Source of the DNA: Rhizobium subbaraonis
Lineage (GTDB): Bacteria; Pseudomonadota; Alphaproteobacteria; Rhizobiales; Rhizobiaceae
Reading direction: 5' to 3'
DNA length: 60,716 nt
NCBI RefSeq assembly: GCF_900220975.1
Contig: NZ_OBQD01000025.1
Span: 1-60,716 of the forward strand
The notes beneath the pieces were generated by a model. The model was not told where the DNA came from and ran no database searches. It worked only from the letters and a program-made list of their open reading frames with translations. The position numbers and the translations under genes were made by a program. Positions 31,719 through 41,305 of the stretch are shown here, in pieces; position 1 is the stretch's first letter, and each line of letters starts with the position of its first letter.

Positions 31719-33458
31719 ATGTCCGATGAACGCGAATTCCGCGTCCGTCCCGGGCGCATCCGATCCACCCGCGCGCAGCAGGCTCGTCCCTTTGTCGCGC
31801 AGGCGCTCGCCGCTGCGAAGAAGGCAGGCGGCGGCGTCTCACCGTCCGGCCGCGTCAACTCGGGCAATCGATCCCGCTTCGGCCGTGGCCAGCGCGCCAG
31901 CATCCAGGCCAATCGCCTCATCACGTCGCGCACGCGCGGCGCCGTCGTCAAGGCGCGTGTGGTCCGCCATACCGCTCGATCAGCGCCACTCGGAACGCAT
32001 CTGGACTATCTGCGCCGCGACGGCGTGACCCGTGACGGCGAGAAGGCCCGATTGTTCGGCCCGGGAACGGAGGACGTAGACGGGCGCGCCTTCGCCGAGC
32101 GATCCGGGGACGACCGGCATCATTTCCGGTTCATCGTATCGCCGGATGACGCTCCTGAAATGTCCGACCTTCGATCCTTCACCCGCGATCTCGTCGGCCA
32201 GATGGAAAAGGATCTCGGCACGCGGCTCGACTGGGTGGCCGTCGATCACTGGAATACGCAGCATGCACATATCCATCTGATCGTGCGTGGCGTGCGCGAT
32301 GACGGCCAGGACCTCGTGATCTCCCGCGACTACATCAAGGAGGGGATGCGTGACCGCGTGCGCGATCTCATCACGCACGAGCTGGGGCCGCGCACCGACC
32401 TCGATATCCGCCGCAGCCTCGAAAGCCAGATCACGGCGGAGCGGTGGACCCAGCTCGATCGGCAACTCGTCCGCGACGCCGGCAAGTCCGGCATCATCGA
32501 TCTCGCCCCGCTCGCAGATCGCCAGCCTGACGAGTTTCACGCGCTGAAGGTCGGCCGCCTGCGCACGCTCGAAATCCTCGGCGTCGCCGGGCAGGTCGGC
32601 CACTCCCAATGGTTCATCAAGCCGGAAGCGGAAAACGTCCTGCGCGAACTCGGCGAGCGCGGCGACATCATCAAGCGCATGCACCGTGCGCTCACCGAGC
32701 GCGGCATCGAACGCGGATCGGCCAGTTACGTGCTGGCGGGCGAAAGCCTCGACGTGCCGGTCGTTGGCCGACTGGTCGAGCGCGGCCTTGACGACGAGCT
32801 CAAAGGCTCCGCCTACGCCGTCGTCGACGGCGTGGACGGCCGCACGCATCACATCCGGCTGCCGCACCTCGACGCAGCCGGCGACAGCCCGCCGGGATCG
32901 ATTGTCGAGCTGCGCGCCTACGAGGATGCGCACGGCCAGCGCCGGGTGGCGCTCGCCGTTAGGTCCGATCTCGATCTCGGCGCCCAGGTGAACGCGACCG
33001 GAGCCACCTGGCTCGACCGGCAGGCCATCGCCCGTGAGCCGGTCGCGCTTTCCGAAGGCGGCTTCGGCTCGGAAGTCCGCCAGGCCATGGACGAACGCGC
33101 CGAGCATCTGATCGGTGAGGGGCTCGCCGATCGTCAGGGCGGACGCATCGTCTTCGCACGCCGCCTGCTCAACACGCTGCGCGAGCGGGAGGTCAATGCG
33201 CTCGGCGAAAAGCTCGCCGCCGAGACCGGGCTGCCGTTCGCTCAGGCCGGGACAGGCGAATATGTCGCCGGCTCCTATCGCCAGCGTTTTGCACTCGCCT
33301 CCGGCCGCTTCGCCATGATCGACGACGGCCTCGGCTTCCAGCTCGTGCCCTGGTCTCCCTCGCTCGAAAAGCAGATCGGCCGCCACGTCTCCGGCGTCTC
33401 GCGCGACGACGGCGGCGTCGACTGGGATTTCGGTCGGAAGCGCGGGCTCGGCCTCTAA
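31719..33458 (+). CDS. virD2: VirD2-like relaxase (DUF3363)
   Basis: The protein has 579 aa. The relaxase nicks oriT and pilots the strand. The histidine triad region is HAHIHLIVRGVRDDGQDLVISRDYI (about 185-209), with a further conserved block RFIVSPDDAPEMSDLRSFTRDLVGQMEKDLGTRLDW upstream. The C-terminal two thirds are DUF3363, ending in GVDWDFGRKRGLGL. The catalytic tyrosine is probably in THLDYLRRDG near 95-103. The ATG at 31719 was chosen over the upstream frame start at 31584, which lies in the oriT-like repeats. Confidence 0.92.
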   Translation: MSDEREFRVRPGRIRSTRAQQARPFVAQALAAAKKAGGGVSPSGRVNSGNRSRFGRGQRASIQANRLITSRTRGAVVKARVVRHTARSAPLGTHLDYLRRDGVTRDGEKARLFGPGTEDVDGRAFAERSGDDRHHFRFIVSPDDAPEMSDLRSFTRDLVGQMEKDLGTRLDWVAVDHWNTQHAHIHLIVRGVRDDGQDLVISRDYIKEGMRDRVRDLITHELGPRTDLDIRRSLESQITAERWTQLDRQLVRDAGKSGIIDLAPLADRQPDEFHALKVGRLRTLEILGVAGQVGHSQWFIKPEAENVLRELGERGDIIKRMHRALTERGIERGSASYVLAGESLDVPVVGRLVERGLDDELKGSAYAVVDGVDGRTHHIRLPHLDAAGDSPPGSIVELRAYEDAHGQRRVALAVRSDLDLGAQVNATGATWLDRQAIAREPVALSEGGFGSEVRQAMDERAEHLIGEGLADRQGGRIVFARRLLNTLREREVNALGEKLAAETGLPFAQAGTGEYVAGSYRQRFALASGRFAMIDDGLGFQLVPWSPSLEKQIGRHVSGVSRDDGGVDWDFGRKRGLGL

Positions 33459-33482
33459 CCTCAGTCAGAAAGGATTATCGCC

Positions 33483-35465
33483 ATGTCCGCCACCAAAATC
33501 CTTTGGGGACAGATCCTGATCGTGTTTGCGATCGTCCTCACCACCGTCTGGGGCGCGACGCAGTATGTCGCGTGGAGCCTCGGCTATCAGGCGCAGCTCG
33601 GCGAGCCGTGGTTCACGCTGTTCGGCGTGCCGGTCTACTTTCCGGCCGCCATCATGTGGTGGTGGTATTTCTACGACGCCTACGCCCCGAGCATATTCGC
33701 CGTCGGCGGCATGATCGCCGCGTCGGGTGGCTTCATTGCGATCGCCGTCGCCATCGGCATGTCGGTCTGGCGTGCGCGCGAGGCGAAGAATGTCGCCACC
33801 TACGGCTCGGCGCGCTGGGCGCAGGATCAGGAGATCCGAGACGCCGGCCTGCTCAGTCCGGACGGAGTCGTGCTCGGTCGATACGAGCGCGACTATCTGC
33901 GGCACGATGGCGCCGAGCATGTGCTGTGCTTTGCGCCGACCCGTTCGGGCAAGGGCGTCGGCCTCGTCGTGCCCTCGCTGCTCACCTGGCCCGGCTCGGC
34001 CATCGTTCACGACATCAAGGGGGAGAACTGGACGCTCACGGCCGGGTTCCGATCCCGGCACGGCAGGGTGCTGCTCTTCGATCCGACCAATCCGGAGTCA
34101 TCGGCATATAACCCGCTGCTCGAGGTGAGACGCGGTGAATGGGAGGTTCGCGATGTCCAGAACATCGCCGACATCTTGGTCGATCCCGAGGGTAGCCTGG
34201 ACAAGCGGAACCACTGGGAAAAAACCAGCCATTCGCTTCTGGTCGGCGCGATCCTGCACGTCCTCTATGCCGAGCCTGAAAAGACCCTCGCGGGCGTCGC
34301 CAACTTCCTGTCCGACCCAAAGCGGCCTGTCGAGTCGACGCTGAGGGCGATGATGAAGACCGCGCATCTCGGGGAAGCAGGTCCGCACCCCGTCGTCGCC
34401 AGCGCGGCGCGCGAGCTGCTGAACAAATCCGACAACGAGCGTTCAGGCGTGCTCTCGACGGCGATGTCCTTCCTCGGCCTCTATCGCGACCCGGTGGTCG
34501 CTACGGTGACGCGCCGCTGCGACTGGCGGATCAGAGACATCGTGGGCGGCGAGCGTCCCGCCACGCTCTACCTCGTCGTGCCGCCCTCCGACATCAATCG
34601 CACCAAGCCGCTGATCCGCTTGCTGCTCAACCAGATCGGGCGGCGCCTGACAGAGGACCTGCAGGCCAAGGCCGGGCGGCATCGTCTCTTGCTGATGCTC
34701 GACGAGTTTCCAGCCCTGGGCAGGCTCGACTTCTTCGAAAGCGCGCTGGCCTTCATGGCGGGCTACGGCCTCAAAGCGTTCCTGATCGCGCAGAGCCTCA
34801 ACCAGATCGAAAAGGCCTATGGCCCGAACAACTCGATCCTCGACAATTGCCATGTCCGGGTCAGCTTCGCCACGAATGACGAACGCACCGCCAAGCGCGT
34901 CTCGGACGCGCTCGGCACAGCCACCGAAATGAAGGCCATGAAGAACTACGCCGGCCACCGTCTGTCGCCGTGGTTAGGCCATCTGATGGTGTCGCGCTCG
35001 GAGACCGCCCGTCAGTTGCTGACCCCGGGCGAAATCATGCAGCTTCCGCCGACCGACGAGATCGTGATGGTCGCAGGCATCCCGCCGATTCGGGCGAAGA
35101 AGGCGCGCTATTACGAGGACGCGCGCTTCAAGGAGCGGGTGCTGGCGCCGCCGGAGCCGAAACGACCTGACAGCACCGGCCCGGACGACTGGACCAGCCT
35201 GCCGATACCACCGCGCCCGGAAGAGATCGTGACGGCCACGGCCTCCTCGGAGGATGAGGACACCACAAGTTCCGAACGCCGGCTCCAACCCGAGCTGAGC
35301 CGCGTAAAGCCGGTTGAGAAGAAGACGCCCATCGAAAACGAATTCGAGATCGACCTTCCGGATGACGCCGAAGAGGAGGCCGTGCGGAACCGTCGCATGA
35401 TCCGGCAGATGCAGGGCATCGCACGCCAGGTCTCTCTTGATCCCAACGACGGCATGGAGCTGTAG
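33483..35465 (+). CDS. traG: Type IV coupling protein TraG
   Basis: The protein has 660 aa and is the ATPase that brings the relaxase complex to the channel. Three N-terminal spans (about 8-28, 46-66, 73-93) anchor it. Walker A APTRSGKG is at about 151-158 and Walker B LLLMLDEFPALG at about 402-413. The C-terminus is acidic and disordered (EEDTTS, EEEAVRNRR). AGAAAGGA lies upstream of the ATG. It is followed by an RHH gene after 5 nt. Confidence 0.95.
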   Translation: MSATKILWGQILIVFAIVLTTVWGATQYVAWSLGYQAQLGEPWFTLFGVPVYFPAAIMWWWYFYDAYAPSIFAVGGMIAASGGFIAIAVAIGMSVWRAREAKNVATYGSARWAQDQEIRDAGLLSPDGVVLGRYERDYLRHDGAEHVLCFAPTRSGKGVGLVVPSLLTWPGSAIVHDIKGENWTLTAGFRSRHGRVLLFDPTNPESSAYNPLLEVRRGEWEVRDVQNIADILVDPEGSLDKRNHWEKTSHSLLVGAILHVLYAEPEKTLAGVANFLSDPKRPVESTLRAMMKTAHLGEAGPHPVVASAARELLNKSDNERSGVLSTAMSFLGLYRDPVVATVTRRCDWRIRDIVGGERPATLYLVVPPSDINRTKPLIRLLLNQIGRRLTEDLQAKAGRHRLLLMLDEFPALGRLDFFESALAFMAGYGLKAFLIAQSLNQIEKAYGPNNSILDNCHVRVSFATNDERTAKRVSDALGTATEMKAMKNYAGHRLSPWLGHLMVSRSETARQLLTPGEIMQLPPTDEIVMVAGIPPIRAKKARYYEDARFKERVLAPPEPKRPDSTGPDDWTSLPIPPRPEEIVTATASSEDEDTTSSERRLQPELSRVKPVEKKTPIENEFEIDLPDDAEEEAVRNRRMIRQMQGIARQVSLDPNDGMEL

Positions 35466-35470
35466 CCGCC

Positions 35471-35899
35471 ATGACCGTTAGCCGAAAAAAGAGAAAGGCC
35501 ACGATCTATCTCGACCCCGAGATCGAGAAAACGCTGGCGGATTTCGCAGCAAGGCGCGAGCAATCGCAGTCCATGATCGCCGAGGCCGCCATCGCATCCT
35601 TCCTTTCCCCGGACGACGCCGAACGGCGCGAGGCGATCGTTTCAAAACGCCTCGACCAGCTCGATCGTCGAATGACACGCCTCGAACGCGATGTCGGCAT
35701 CGCAGTCGAGACGCTGGCGGTGTTCATCCGCTTCTGGATCACCACGACGCCGGCCCTCCCGGAGCCGGCGGCGCAGGCGGCGCGGGCGAAGTCCAGCGAG
35801 CGTTACGAAGCGTTCATCACGGCGCTGGGTCGACGTTTGGCGCAGGGGCCGAAACTACGGCAGGAACTCTCCGAGGATATCCTCGAATCGGGACCGTGA
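35471..35899 (+). CDS. CopG-type ribbon-helix-helix protein with helical tail
   Basis: The protein has 142 aa. The N-terminal RHH (KRKATIYLDPEIEKTLADFAARREQSQSMIAEAAIASFL) is followed by a coiled coil (RLDQLDRRMTRLERDVGIAVETLAVFIRFW). Such a gene lies between traG and trbB in Tn4371-type elements, sometimes called traR-like or CopG. It may repress the trb promoter, since the next operon starts 190 nt downstream. Confidence 0.85.
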   Translation: MTVSRKKRKATIYLDPEIEKTLADFAARREQSQSMIAEAAIASFLSPDDAERREAIVSKRLDQLDRRMTRLERDVGIAVETLAVFIRFWITTTPALPEPAAQAARAKSSERYEAFITALGRRLAQGPKLRQELSEDILESGP

Positions 35900-36038
35900 T
35901 CTTCTCACGCGCGGCATCTGGTAGTGGCGCGGACAAGTTCAAGGATGTGGCGAGACCGCCGTTTTCCTGTATTTGCACGCTACGCTACTACTACGACCGA
36001 AACTTGTTGAAACGGCCTGATTCCGGGCTCTTTTAATC

Positions 36039-36086
36039 ATCCCCGATCCGGGGATCATCTGTTGCGTCCCCACGAAACATGGGGAC
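36039..36086 (+). promoter_or_regulatory. Two hairpins covering the trbB ribosome site
   Basis: ATCCCCG-ATC-CGGGGAT (36039-36055) is followed by GTCCCCA-CGAAACA-TGGGGAC (36066-36086). The second arm contains the GGGGA that would serve as Shine-Dalgarno for the ATG at 36090. Folding would therefore hide the ribosome site. DNA-level use as tandem repressor operators is an equal possibility. Confidence 0.6.
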
Positions 36087-36089
36087 GAA

Positions 36090-37070
36090 ATGGCATCCAC
36101 TCACCAGAGACAGGAAGCGATCCAGCGCGGTGCACGCATGTTGCGCACCGCGCTTGGGCCCGCCATTGCGCGGTTTCTGGAAGAGCCGGCGGTGGTCGAG
36201 GTCATGCTGAACCCGGACGGCCGGATCTGGGTCGACCGGCTTTCTGAAGGGCTCGCCGACACCGGCGAGACGATGACGGCCGCTGACGGCGAACGCATCG
36301 TGCGGCTCGTCGCGCACCATGTCGGCGCCGAAGTGCATGCGCGCTCCCCGCGTGTCTCTGCTGAACTGCCCGAAACCGGCGAACGGTTCGAAGGCTTGCT
36401 GCCTCCCGTCGTTTCGTCGCCCGCTTTCGCCATCCGGAAGCCTGCCGTCGCTGTCTTCACCCTCGACGACTACGTAGCGGCGGGCGTCATGACCGCCGAT
36501 CAGGCCACCGCCCTTCGACTGGCAGTCGATTCCCGCGCGAACATCCTCGTCGCGGGCGGCACATCGACGGGCAAGACAACACTCACGAACGCACTGCTGG
36601 CCGAAGTGGCGAAAGGCGCCGATCGCGTCGTCATCATCGAAGACACACGCGAGCTCCAATGCGCCGCGCCGAACCTCGTCTCGATGCGGACGAAGGACGG
36701 CGTGGCGACGCTCTCGGATCTCGTCCGCTCCTCGCTGCGCCTGCGACCCGATCGTATTCCGATCGGCGAGGTACGGGGCTCCGAAGCCCTCGACCTTCTC
36801 AAGGCGTGGGGCACCGGCCACCCCGGCGGCATCGGCACGATCCACGCCGGTTCCGGCATCGGCGCGCTGCGCCGCCTCGAGCAACTCATCCAGGAAGCCG
36901 TCGTCACCGTCCCGCGCGCGCTGATCGCTGAGACGATCGATCTCGTCGCCGTCCTCTCCGGTCGTGGTTCCGCCCGCCGGCTGGCCGAGCTCGCACGCGT
37001 CGAAGGGCTCGGTCCGGACGGCGATTACCGCATCACCACCGCAACCACCCCGAACGGAGAAGCTGAATGA
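36090..37070 (+). CDS. trbB: TrbB, VirB11-type secretion ATPase
   Basis: The protein has 326 aa. It is a cytoplasmic hexameric ATPase powering the channel. Walker [18 protein letters not shown] (about 152-168), the Asp box [13 protein letters not shown] (about 179-191) and the His-containing [16 protein letters not shown] (about 242-257) are clear. It is the first gene of trbBCDEJKLFGI and is translated from a site overlapped by the hairpins upstream. Its stop overlaps the trbC ATG. Confidence 0.95.
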   Translation: MASTHQRQEAIQRGARMLRTALGPAIARFLEEPAVVEVMLNPDGRIWVDRLSEGLADTGETMTAADGERIVRLVAHHVGAEVHARSPRVSAELPETGERFEGLLPPVVSSPAFAIRKPAVAVFTLDDYVAAGVMTADQATALRLAVDSRANILVAGGTSTGKTTLTNALLAEVAKGADRVVIIEDTRELQCAAPNLVSMRTKDGVATLSDLVRSSLRLRPDRIPIGEVRGSEALDLLKAWGTGHPGGIGTIHAGSGIGALRRLEQLIQEAVVTVPRALIAETIDLVAVLSGRGSARRLAELARVEGLGPDGDYRITTATTPNGEAE

Positions 37071-37477
37071 ATTCGCCCGCCATTCCGGATGTCACCAATC
37101 CGCCCGTCCTGTCCAGGATCCCCGCCCATCGAGAGCCGCCGCCCGGCTCGATCATGCGCGGCGCTTACAAGCGACTTTCTGCGTCGACGGCGCTCCTCAC
37201 CATCATGACGCTGGCCACTATGCCGCCAGCCTATGCGTCCGGCTCATCGATGCCCTGGGAGCAACCCCTTCAGCAGATCCTCCAGTCGATCGAAGGGCCG
37301 GTCGCCAAGATCGTCGCGGTGATCATCATCATCGCGACGGGCCTTGCGCTCGCCTTTGGCGATACGAGCGGCGGCTTCCGTAGGCTGATTCAGATCGTCT
37401 TCGGCCTCTCGATCGCATTCGCCGCGTCGAGCTTCTTCCTGTCGTTCTTCTCCTTTGGCGGCGGAGCGCTCGTCTGA
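37067..37477 (+). CDS. trbC: TrbC, conjugative pilin
   Basis: The protein has 136 aa. The N-terminal precursor region is long (about 1-60, ending LATMPPAYASG), followed by two hydrophobic helices (about 80-99 and 106-127). TraF-type peptidases process this protein. In the family the mature pilin is about 80 aa. The gene is coupled to trbB and trbD (TGATG). Confidence 0.92.
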   Translation: MNSPAIPDVTNPPVLSRIPAHREPPPGSIMRGAYKRLSASTALLTIMTLATMPPAYASGSSMPWEQPLQQILQSIEGPVAKIVAVIIIIATGLALAFGDTSGGFRRLIQIVFGLSIAFAASSFFLSFFSFGGGALV

Positions 37478-37758
37478 TGGCGGTCGCGTTCGAACAATTG
37501 GACGAGGTGCCGGGTTACACGGTGCCGGTCCACCGCGCTCTGACCGAGCACATCCTGCTCGGCGGCGCCCCGCGATCGATCGCCATCATGAACGGCACGC
37601 TGGCCGGAGCGGTCGGCTTAGGCCTGCGGCTCTGGCTGGTCGGGATCGCCATCTGGGCAATCGGCCATTTCATCGCAGTCTGGGCCGCCCGCCGTGACCC
37701 GCTCTTTGTCGAGGTCGGCCGCAGACACCTGCGCATCCCGGCTTTCCTCGCGGTCTGA
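37477..37758 (+). CDS. trbD: TrbD, inner-membrane channel protein
   Basis: The protein has 93 aa, a VirB3 homologue. It starts MAVAFEQLDEVPGYTVPVHRALTEHILLGGAPRS and has a hydrophobic segment about 40-66 with a short cytosolic tail (RRDPLFVEVGRRH). It is coupled to trbC and followed at once by trbE. Confidence 0.92.
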   Translation: MAVAFEQLDEVPGYTVPVHRALTEHILLGGAPRSIAIMNGTLAGAVGLGLRLWLVGIAIWAIGHFIAVWAARRDPLFVEVGRRHLRIPAFLAV

Positions 37759-37772
37759 GGGAGGCGGTGCCG

Positions 37773-40229
37773 ATGATGAACCTTGCCGAATATCGCCGCT
37801 CAGCGTCGCGTCTTGCGGACTATCTGCCCTGGGTCGCGCTCGTTGCTCCAGGCGTCGTGCTCAACAAGGACGGATCGTTCCAGCGCACCGCGAAGTTTCG
37901 CGGTCCCGATCTCGATTCCGCGGTCGCGGCCGAACTGGTCGCCGTCGCCAGCCGCATCAATAACGCCTTCCGTCGGCTGGGCTTGGGCTGGAGCATCTTC
38001 GTCGAAGCGCAGCGTCACGAAGCCGACACCTACCCGGACAGCAGCTTTCCCGATCCGGCTTCCGGCCTGGTCGATGCCGAGCGCAAGGCCGGCTTCGAGG
38101 AAGCGGGCGCCCATTTCGTCTCCAGCTACTTCCTGACGTTCCTGTTTCTTCCGCCCGCGGAGGAAGCCGCGCGCACCGAGTCGTGGCTGTACGAAGGACG
38201 CGACCGTTCGGGCATCGATCCGCATGAGATCCTCCGCGCCTTTACCGACCGCACCGACCGCGTGCTGGCGCTTCTCGACGGCTTCATGCCCTCCTGCCGC
38301 TGGCTCGATGACGGCGAGACGCTGACCTACCTGCATTCGACGATTTCGACGAAGCGTCACCGCGTCCGCGTCCCCGAAACCCCGGTCTACCTCGATGCGC
38401 TTCTGGCCGACCAGCCGCTGACCGGCGGGCTGGAACCGCGCCTTGGCGACCAGAACCTGCGCATTCTCACAATCATCGGGTTCCCGACGGCAACGACGCC
38501 CGGGTTGCTCGACGACCTCAACCGGCTGGCCTTTCCATATCGCTGGTCGACGCGCGCGATCCTGCTCGACAAGACCGACGCGACGAAACTCCTGACCAAG
38601 ATCCGCCGGCAGTGGTTCGCCAAGCGCAAGAGCATTGCGGCGATCCTGAAAGAGGTGATGACGAACGAGCAGTCCGTGCTCGTGGACACCGACGCGGCGA
38701 ACAAGGCGGCGGACGCCGATCTCGCGCTGCAGGAGCTCGGCGCGGACGTGGCCGGGCTGGCCTACGTCACGGCGACCATCACCGTCTGCGACGCCGACGC
38801 GCGCCTTGCCGACGAGAAACTGCGGCTGGTCGAGAAGGTCATTCAGGGTCGCGACTTCACGGCCATGATCGAGACTGTGAACGCCGTTGACGCATGGCTC
38901 GGCAGCTTGCCGGGCCATGCCTACGCCAATGTCCGCCAGCCGCCGATCTCGACACTCAATCTCGCCCACATGATCCCCCTGAGCGCCGTGTGGGCGGGGC
39001 CGGAACGGGACGAGCACTTCGATGCGCCCCCCTTGCTTTACGGCAAGACCGAAGGCTCGACCCCGTTCCGGTTGTCTCTGCATGTCGGCGACGTCGGCCA
39101 TACCCTGGTGGTCGGCCCGACCGGCGCGGGCAAGTCCGTGCTGCTCGCCCTCATGGCGTTGCAGTTCCGCCGCTACGCGCGCAGCCAGGTTTTCGCGTTC
39201 GATTTCGGCGGGTCGATCCGGGCGGCCGCGCTCGCCATGGGCGGCGACTGGCATGATCTTGGTGGCGGCCTCACCGAAGGCTCCGATGTCTCGGTCTCCC
39301 TCCAGCCGCTCGCCCGCATTCACGACACCTACGAGCGCGCCTGGGCCGCCGACTGGATCGTCGCGATCCTGTCTCGCGAGGGCATCACGATTACACCCGA
39401 GGCGAAGGAGCACATCTGGACCGCTCTGACCTCGCTCGCATCCGCGCCGATCGAGGAGCGGACGATCACGGGCCTCAACGTCCTGCTCCAGTCGAACGAC
39501 CTCAAGCAGGCGCTTCGTCCCTATTGCGTCGGCGGCCCCTATGGACGGCTGCTCGACGCGGAGACCGAACATCTTGGCTCGGCCGACGTGCAGGCGTTCG
39601 AGATCGAGGGCCTTGTGGGTACGGGCGCCGCGCCCGCCGTGCTCGCCTACCTGTTCCATCGCATCGGCGACCGGCTGGACGGCCGCCCGACCTTGCTCAT
39701 CATCGACGAGGGATGGCTTGCCCTCGATGACGAGGGCTTCGCCGGCCAGCTCCGCGAATGGCTGAAGACACTCAGAAAGAAGAACGCCTCGGTCATCTTC
39801 GCTACGCAGTCGCTGTCCGATATCGACAATTCGGACATCGCGCCGGCGATCATCGAGAGCTGCCCGACTCGGCTGCTGTTGCCGAACGAACGCGCCATCG
39901 AACCGCAGATCACGGCGATCTACAGGCGGTTCGGCCTCAACGACCGCCAGATCGAGATCCTCGCGCGGGCGACCCCGAAGCGGGACTACTACTGCCAGTC
40001 GCGCCGCGGAAATCGCCTGTTCGAGCTCGGCCTTTCCGAACTCGGCCTCGCGCTTTGCGCCGCATCCTCGAAATCCGACCAGACGCTGATCGCCAACCTC
40101 GTCGCCGAACACGGCCGCGACGGCTTCCTCCCCGCATGGCTCGATGCCCGCGACGTCGGCTGGGTCATCGATCTTCTTCCCGGTTTTCAACCGCTTACCC
40201 CCCAGCCCGAAAAGGAGCTTCAGCCATGA
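37773..40229 (+). CDS. trbE: TrbE, VirB4-type secretion ATPase
   Basis: The protein has 818 aa. It is the largest channel ATPase. Walker A GPTGAGKSVLLALM (about 446-459) and Walker B PTLLIIDEGWLALDD (about 635-649) are clear, and the N-terminal VirB4 domain spans about 1-390. The ATG at 37773 (or the next at 37776) follows GAGGGAGG. A GTG six bases upstream is less likely. It overlaps trbJ by 4 nt (ATGA). Confidence 0.94.
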   Translation: MMNLAEYRRSASRLADYLPWVALVAPGVVLNKDGSFQRTAKFRGPDLDSAVAAELVAVASRINNAFRRLGLGWSIFVEAQRHEADTYPDSSFPDPASGLVDAERKAGFEEAGAHFVSSYFLTFLFLPPAEEAARTESWLYEGRDRSGIDPHEILRAFTDRTDRVLALLDGFMPSCRWLDDGETLTYLHSTISTKRHRVRVPETPVYLDALLADQPLTGGLEPRLGDQNLRILTIIGFPTATTPGLLDDLNRLAFPYRWSTRAILLDKTDATKLLTKIRRQWFAKRKSIAAILKEVMTNEQSVLVDTDAANKAADADLALQELGADVAGLAYVTATITVCDADARLADEKLRLVEKVIQGRDFTAMIETVNAVDAWLGSLPGHAYANVRQPPISTLNLAHMIPLSAVWAGPERDEHFDAPPLLYGKTEGSTPFRLSLHVGDVGHTLVVGPTGAGKSVLLALMALQFRRYARSQVFAFDFGGSIRAAALAMGGDWHDLGGGLTEGSDVSVSLQPLARIHDTYERAWAADWIVAILSREGITITPEAKEHIWTALTSLASAPIEERTITGLNVLLQSNDLKQALRPYCVGGPYGRLLDAETEHLGSADVQAFEIEGLVGTGAAPAVLAYLFHRIGDRLDGRPTLLIIDEGWLALDDEGFAGQLREWLKTLRKKNASVIFATQSLSDIDNSDIAPAIIESCPTRLLLPNERAIEPQITAIYRRFGLNDRQIEILARATPKRDYYCQSRRGNRLFELGLSELGLALCAASSKSDQTLIANLVAEHGRDGFLPAWLDARDVGWVIDLLPGFQPLTPQPEKELQP

Positions 40230-40993
40230 TCGTCCGTCGTCTTCGCAAATCCTCTGCCGTTCTCGCAGCGTCCATGCTGGCGGCTATGCCGCTCGCGATG
40301 TCGCCGCTTGCGATGTCGCCCGCCTATGCCTGGAGGATTGTCTACGACCCCACCAACTACGCGCAGAACGTCCTGACGGCCGCGCGTACGCTTGAGCAGA
40401 TCAACCATCAGATCACCTCGCTTCAGAATGAAGCGACCATGCTTATCAACCAGGCGCGCAATCTCGCGAGCCTGCCGTTCTCCTCGCTCCAGACGCTTCA
40501 GCAGAATGTTCAGAAGACCCAGCAGCTCCTGAAGCAGGCGCAGAACATCGCCTTCGACGTGCAGAACATCGATCAGATGTTCCAGCAGCAATACGGCAGC
40601 GTCTCGATGTCGGCGAGCGATCAGCAGCTCGTCAGCGCCGCGCGCAGCCGCTGGCAGAACACCGTCGGAAGCCTGCAGGATGCGATGCGCGTCCAGGCCG
40701 GCGTCGTCGGCAACATCGACAGCAACCGCACGCAGATGAGCGAACTGGTGAACCAGAGCCAGGGCGCGACCGGCGCGCTTCAGGCGACACAGGCCGGCAA
40801 CCAGCTCCTCGCCCTCCAGTCGCAGCAACTCTCGGATCTCGTCGCGCTGCTCGCAGCCAACGGCCGTTCGGGCGCGCTGACGGAGGCCGAGCGCACCGCG
40901 GCCGCCGAGCAGGGGCGTGAGCAGCGCCGCCGCTTCCTGACGCCCGGTTCCGGCTATCAGGCCGGCAGCGCGCGGATGTTCAACGGCAATTGA
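40226..40993 (+). CDS. trbJ: TrbJ, periplasmic VirB5-like protein
   Basis: The protein has 255 aa. The signal peptide (about 1-35, MLAAMPLAMSPLAMSPAYA) precedes a long helical, Gln-rich body (EQINHQITSLQNEATMLINQARNLA...QQNVQKTQQLLKQAQN) typical of TrbJ. It sits at the pilus tip or base in the family. A small trbK follows after 21 nt. Confidence 0.92.
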   Translation: MIVRRLRKSSAVLAASMLAAMPLAMSPLAMSPAYAWRIVYDPTNYAQNVLTAARTLEQINHQITSLQNEATMLINQARNLASLPFSSLQTLQQNVQKTQQLLKQAQNIAFDVQNIDQMFQQQYGSVSMSASDQQLVSAARSRWQNTVGSLQDAMRVQAGVVGNIDSNRTQMSELVNQSQGATGALQATQAGNQLLALQSQQLSDLVALLAANGRSGALTEAERTAAAEQGREQRRRFLTPGSGYQAGSARMFNGN

Positions 40994-41014
40994 GGGCCAG
41001 AAAGGAGCACCGTC

Positions 41015-41302
41015 ATGGACAGCAAGATGCTGGCCCGGCTGGCCGCTGTCGTCTTCGTCGCCATCGCCATCACGGCGGCGGTCGTCGAGATGACCCACAA
41101 GGACGAGGCGCCGGCGGGACTGTCGGCGCCTATCGTCGAGCCCGCGCGCGATCCGCTGCGCGAGGGCCAGCGCCGGTGCCAGCAGCTTGGGGCAACGGCC
41201 GCGAGCGACAGCGAATGCCTGCGCGTCTGGGCCGAGACACGTGATCGCTTCCTAGGCCGTCCGGCTGCGCCTGTATCGCCGTCGTCAGACGACAGGCGGT
41301 GA
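41015..41302 (+). CDS. trbK: TrbK-like putative entry exclusion protein
   Basis: The protein has 95 aa. It is a single-span anchored small protein (VAVVFVAIAITAAVVEM-like, about 9-25), with a periplasmic region containing the cysteines QRRCQQLG and SECLRVW. In Tn4371-type elements this position is held by the trbK-alt entry exclusion gene, which blocks redundant transfer. AGAAAGGAG lies upstream of the ATG. Confidence 0.82.
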   Translation: MDSKMLARLAAVVFVAIAITAAVVEMTHKDEAPAGLSAPIVEPARDPLREGQRRCQQLGATAASDSECLRVWAETRDRFLGRPAAPVSPSSDDRR

Positions 41303-41305
41303 TCC

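Noticed and set aside
31472-31729. 85-aa frame between the transglycosylase and relaxase
   Set aside because: It runs through the palindrome cluster and T-rich DNA, has Cys/Arg-rich composition and no family. A non-coding oriT-like role is better supported.
31980-33386. Minus-strand 468-aa frame opposite the relaxase
   Set aside because: Shadow of the relaxase coding sequence, with no start context and no motif.
37800-40190. Minus-strand 796-aa open frame opposite trbE
   Set aside because: Antisense to a clear VirB4-type ATPase. It has repetitive Arg/Gly composition and no domain.
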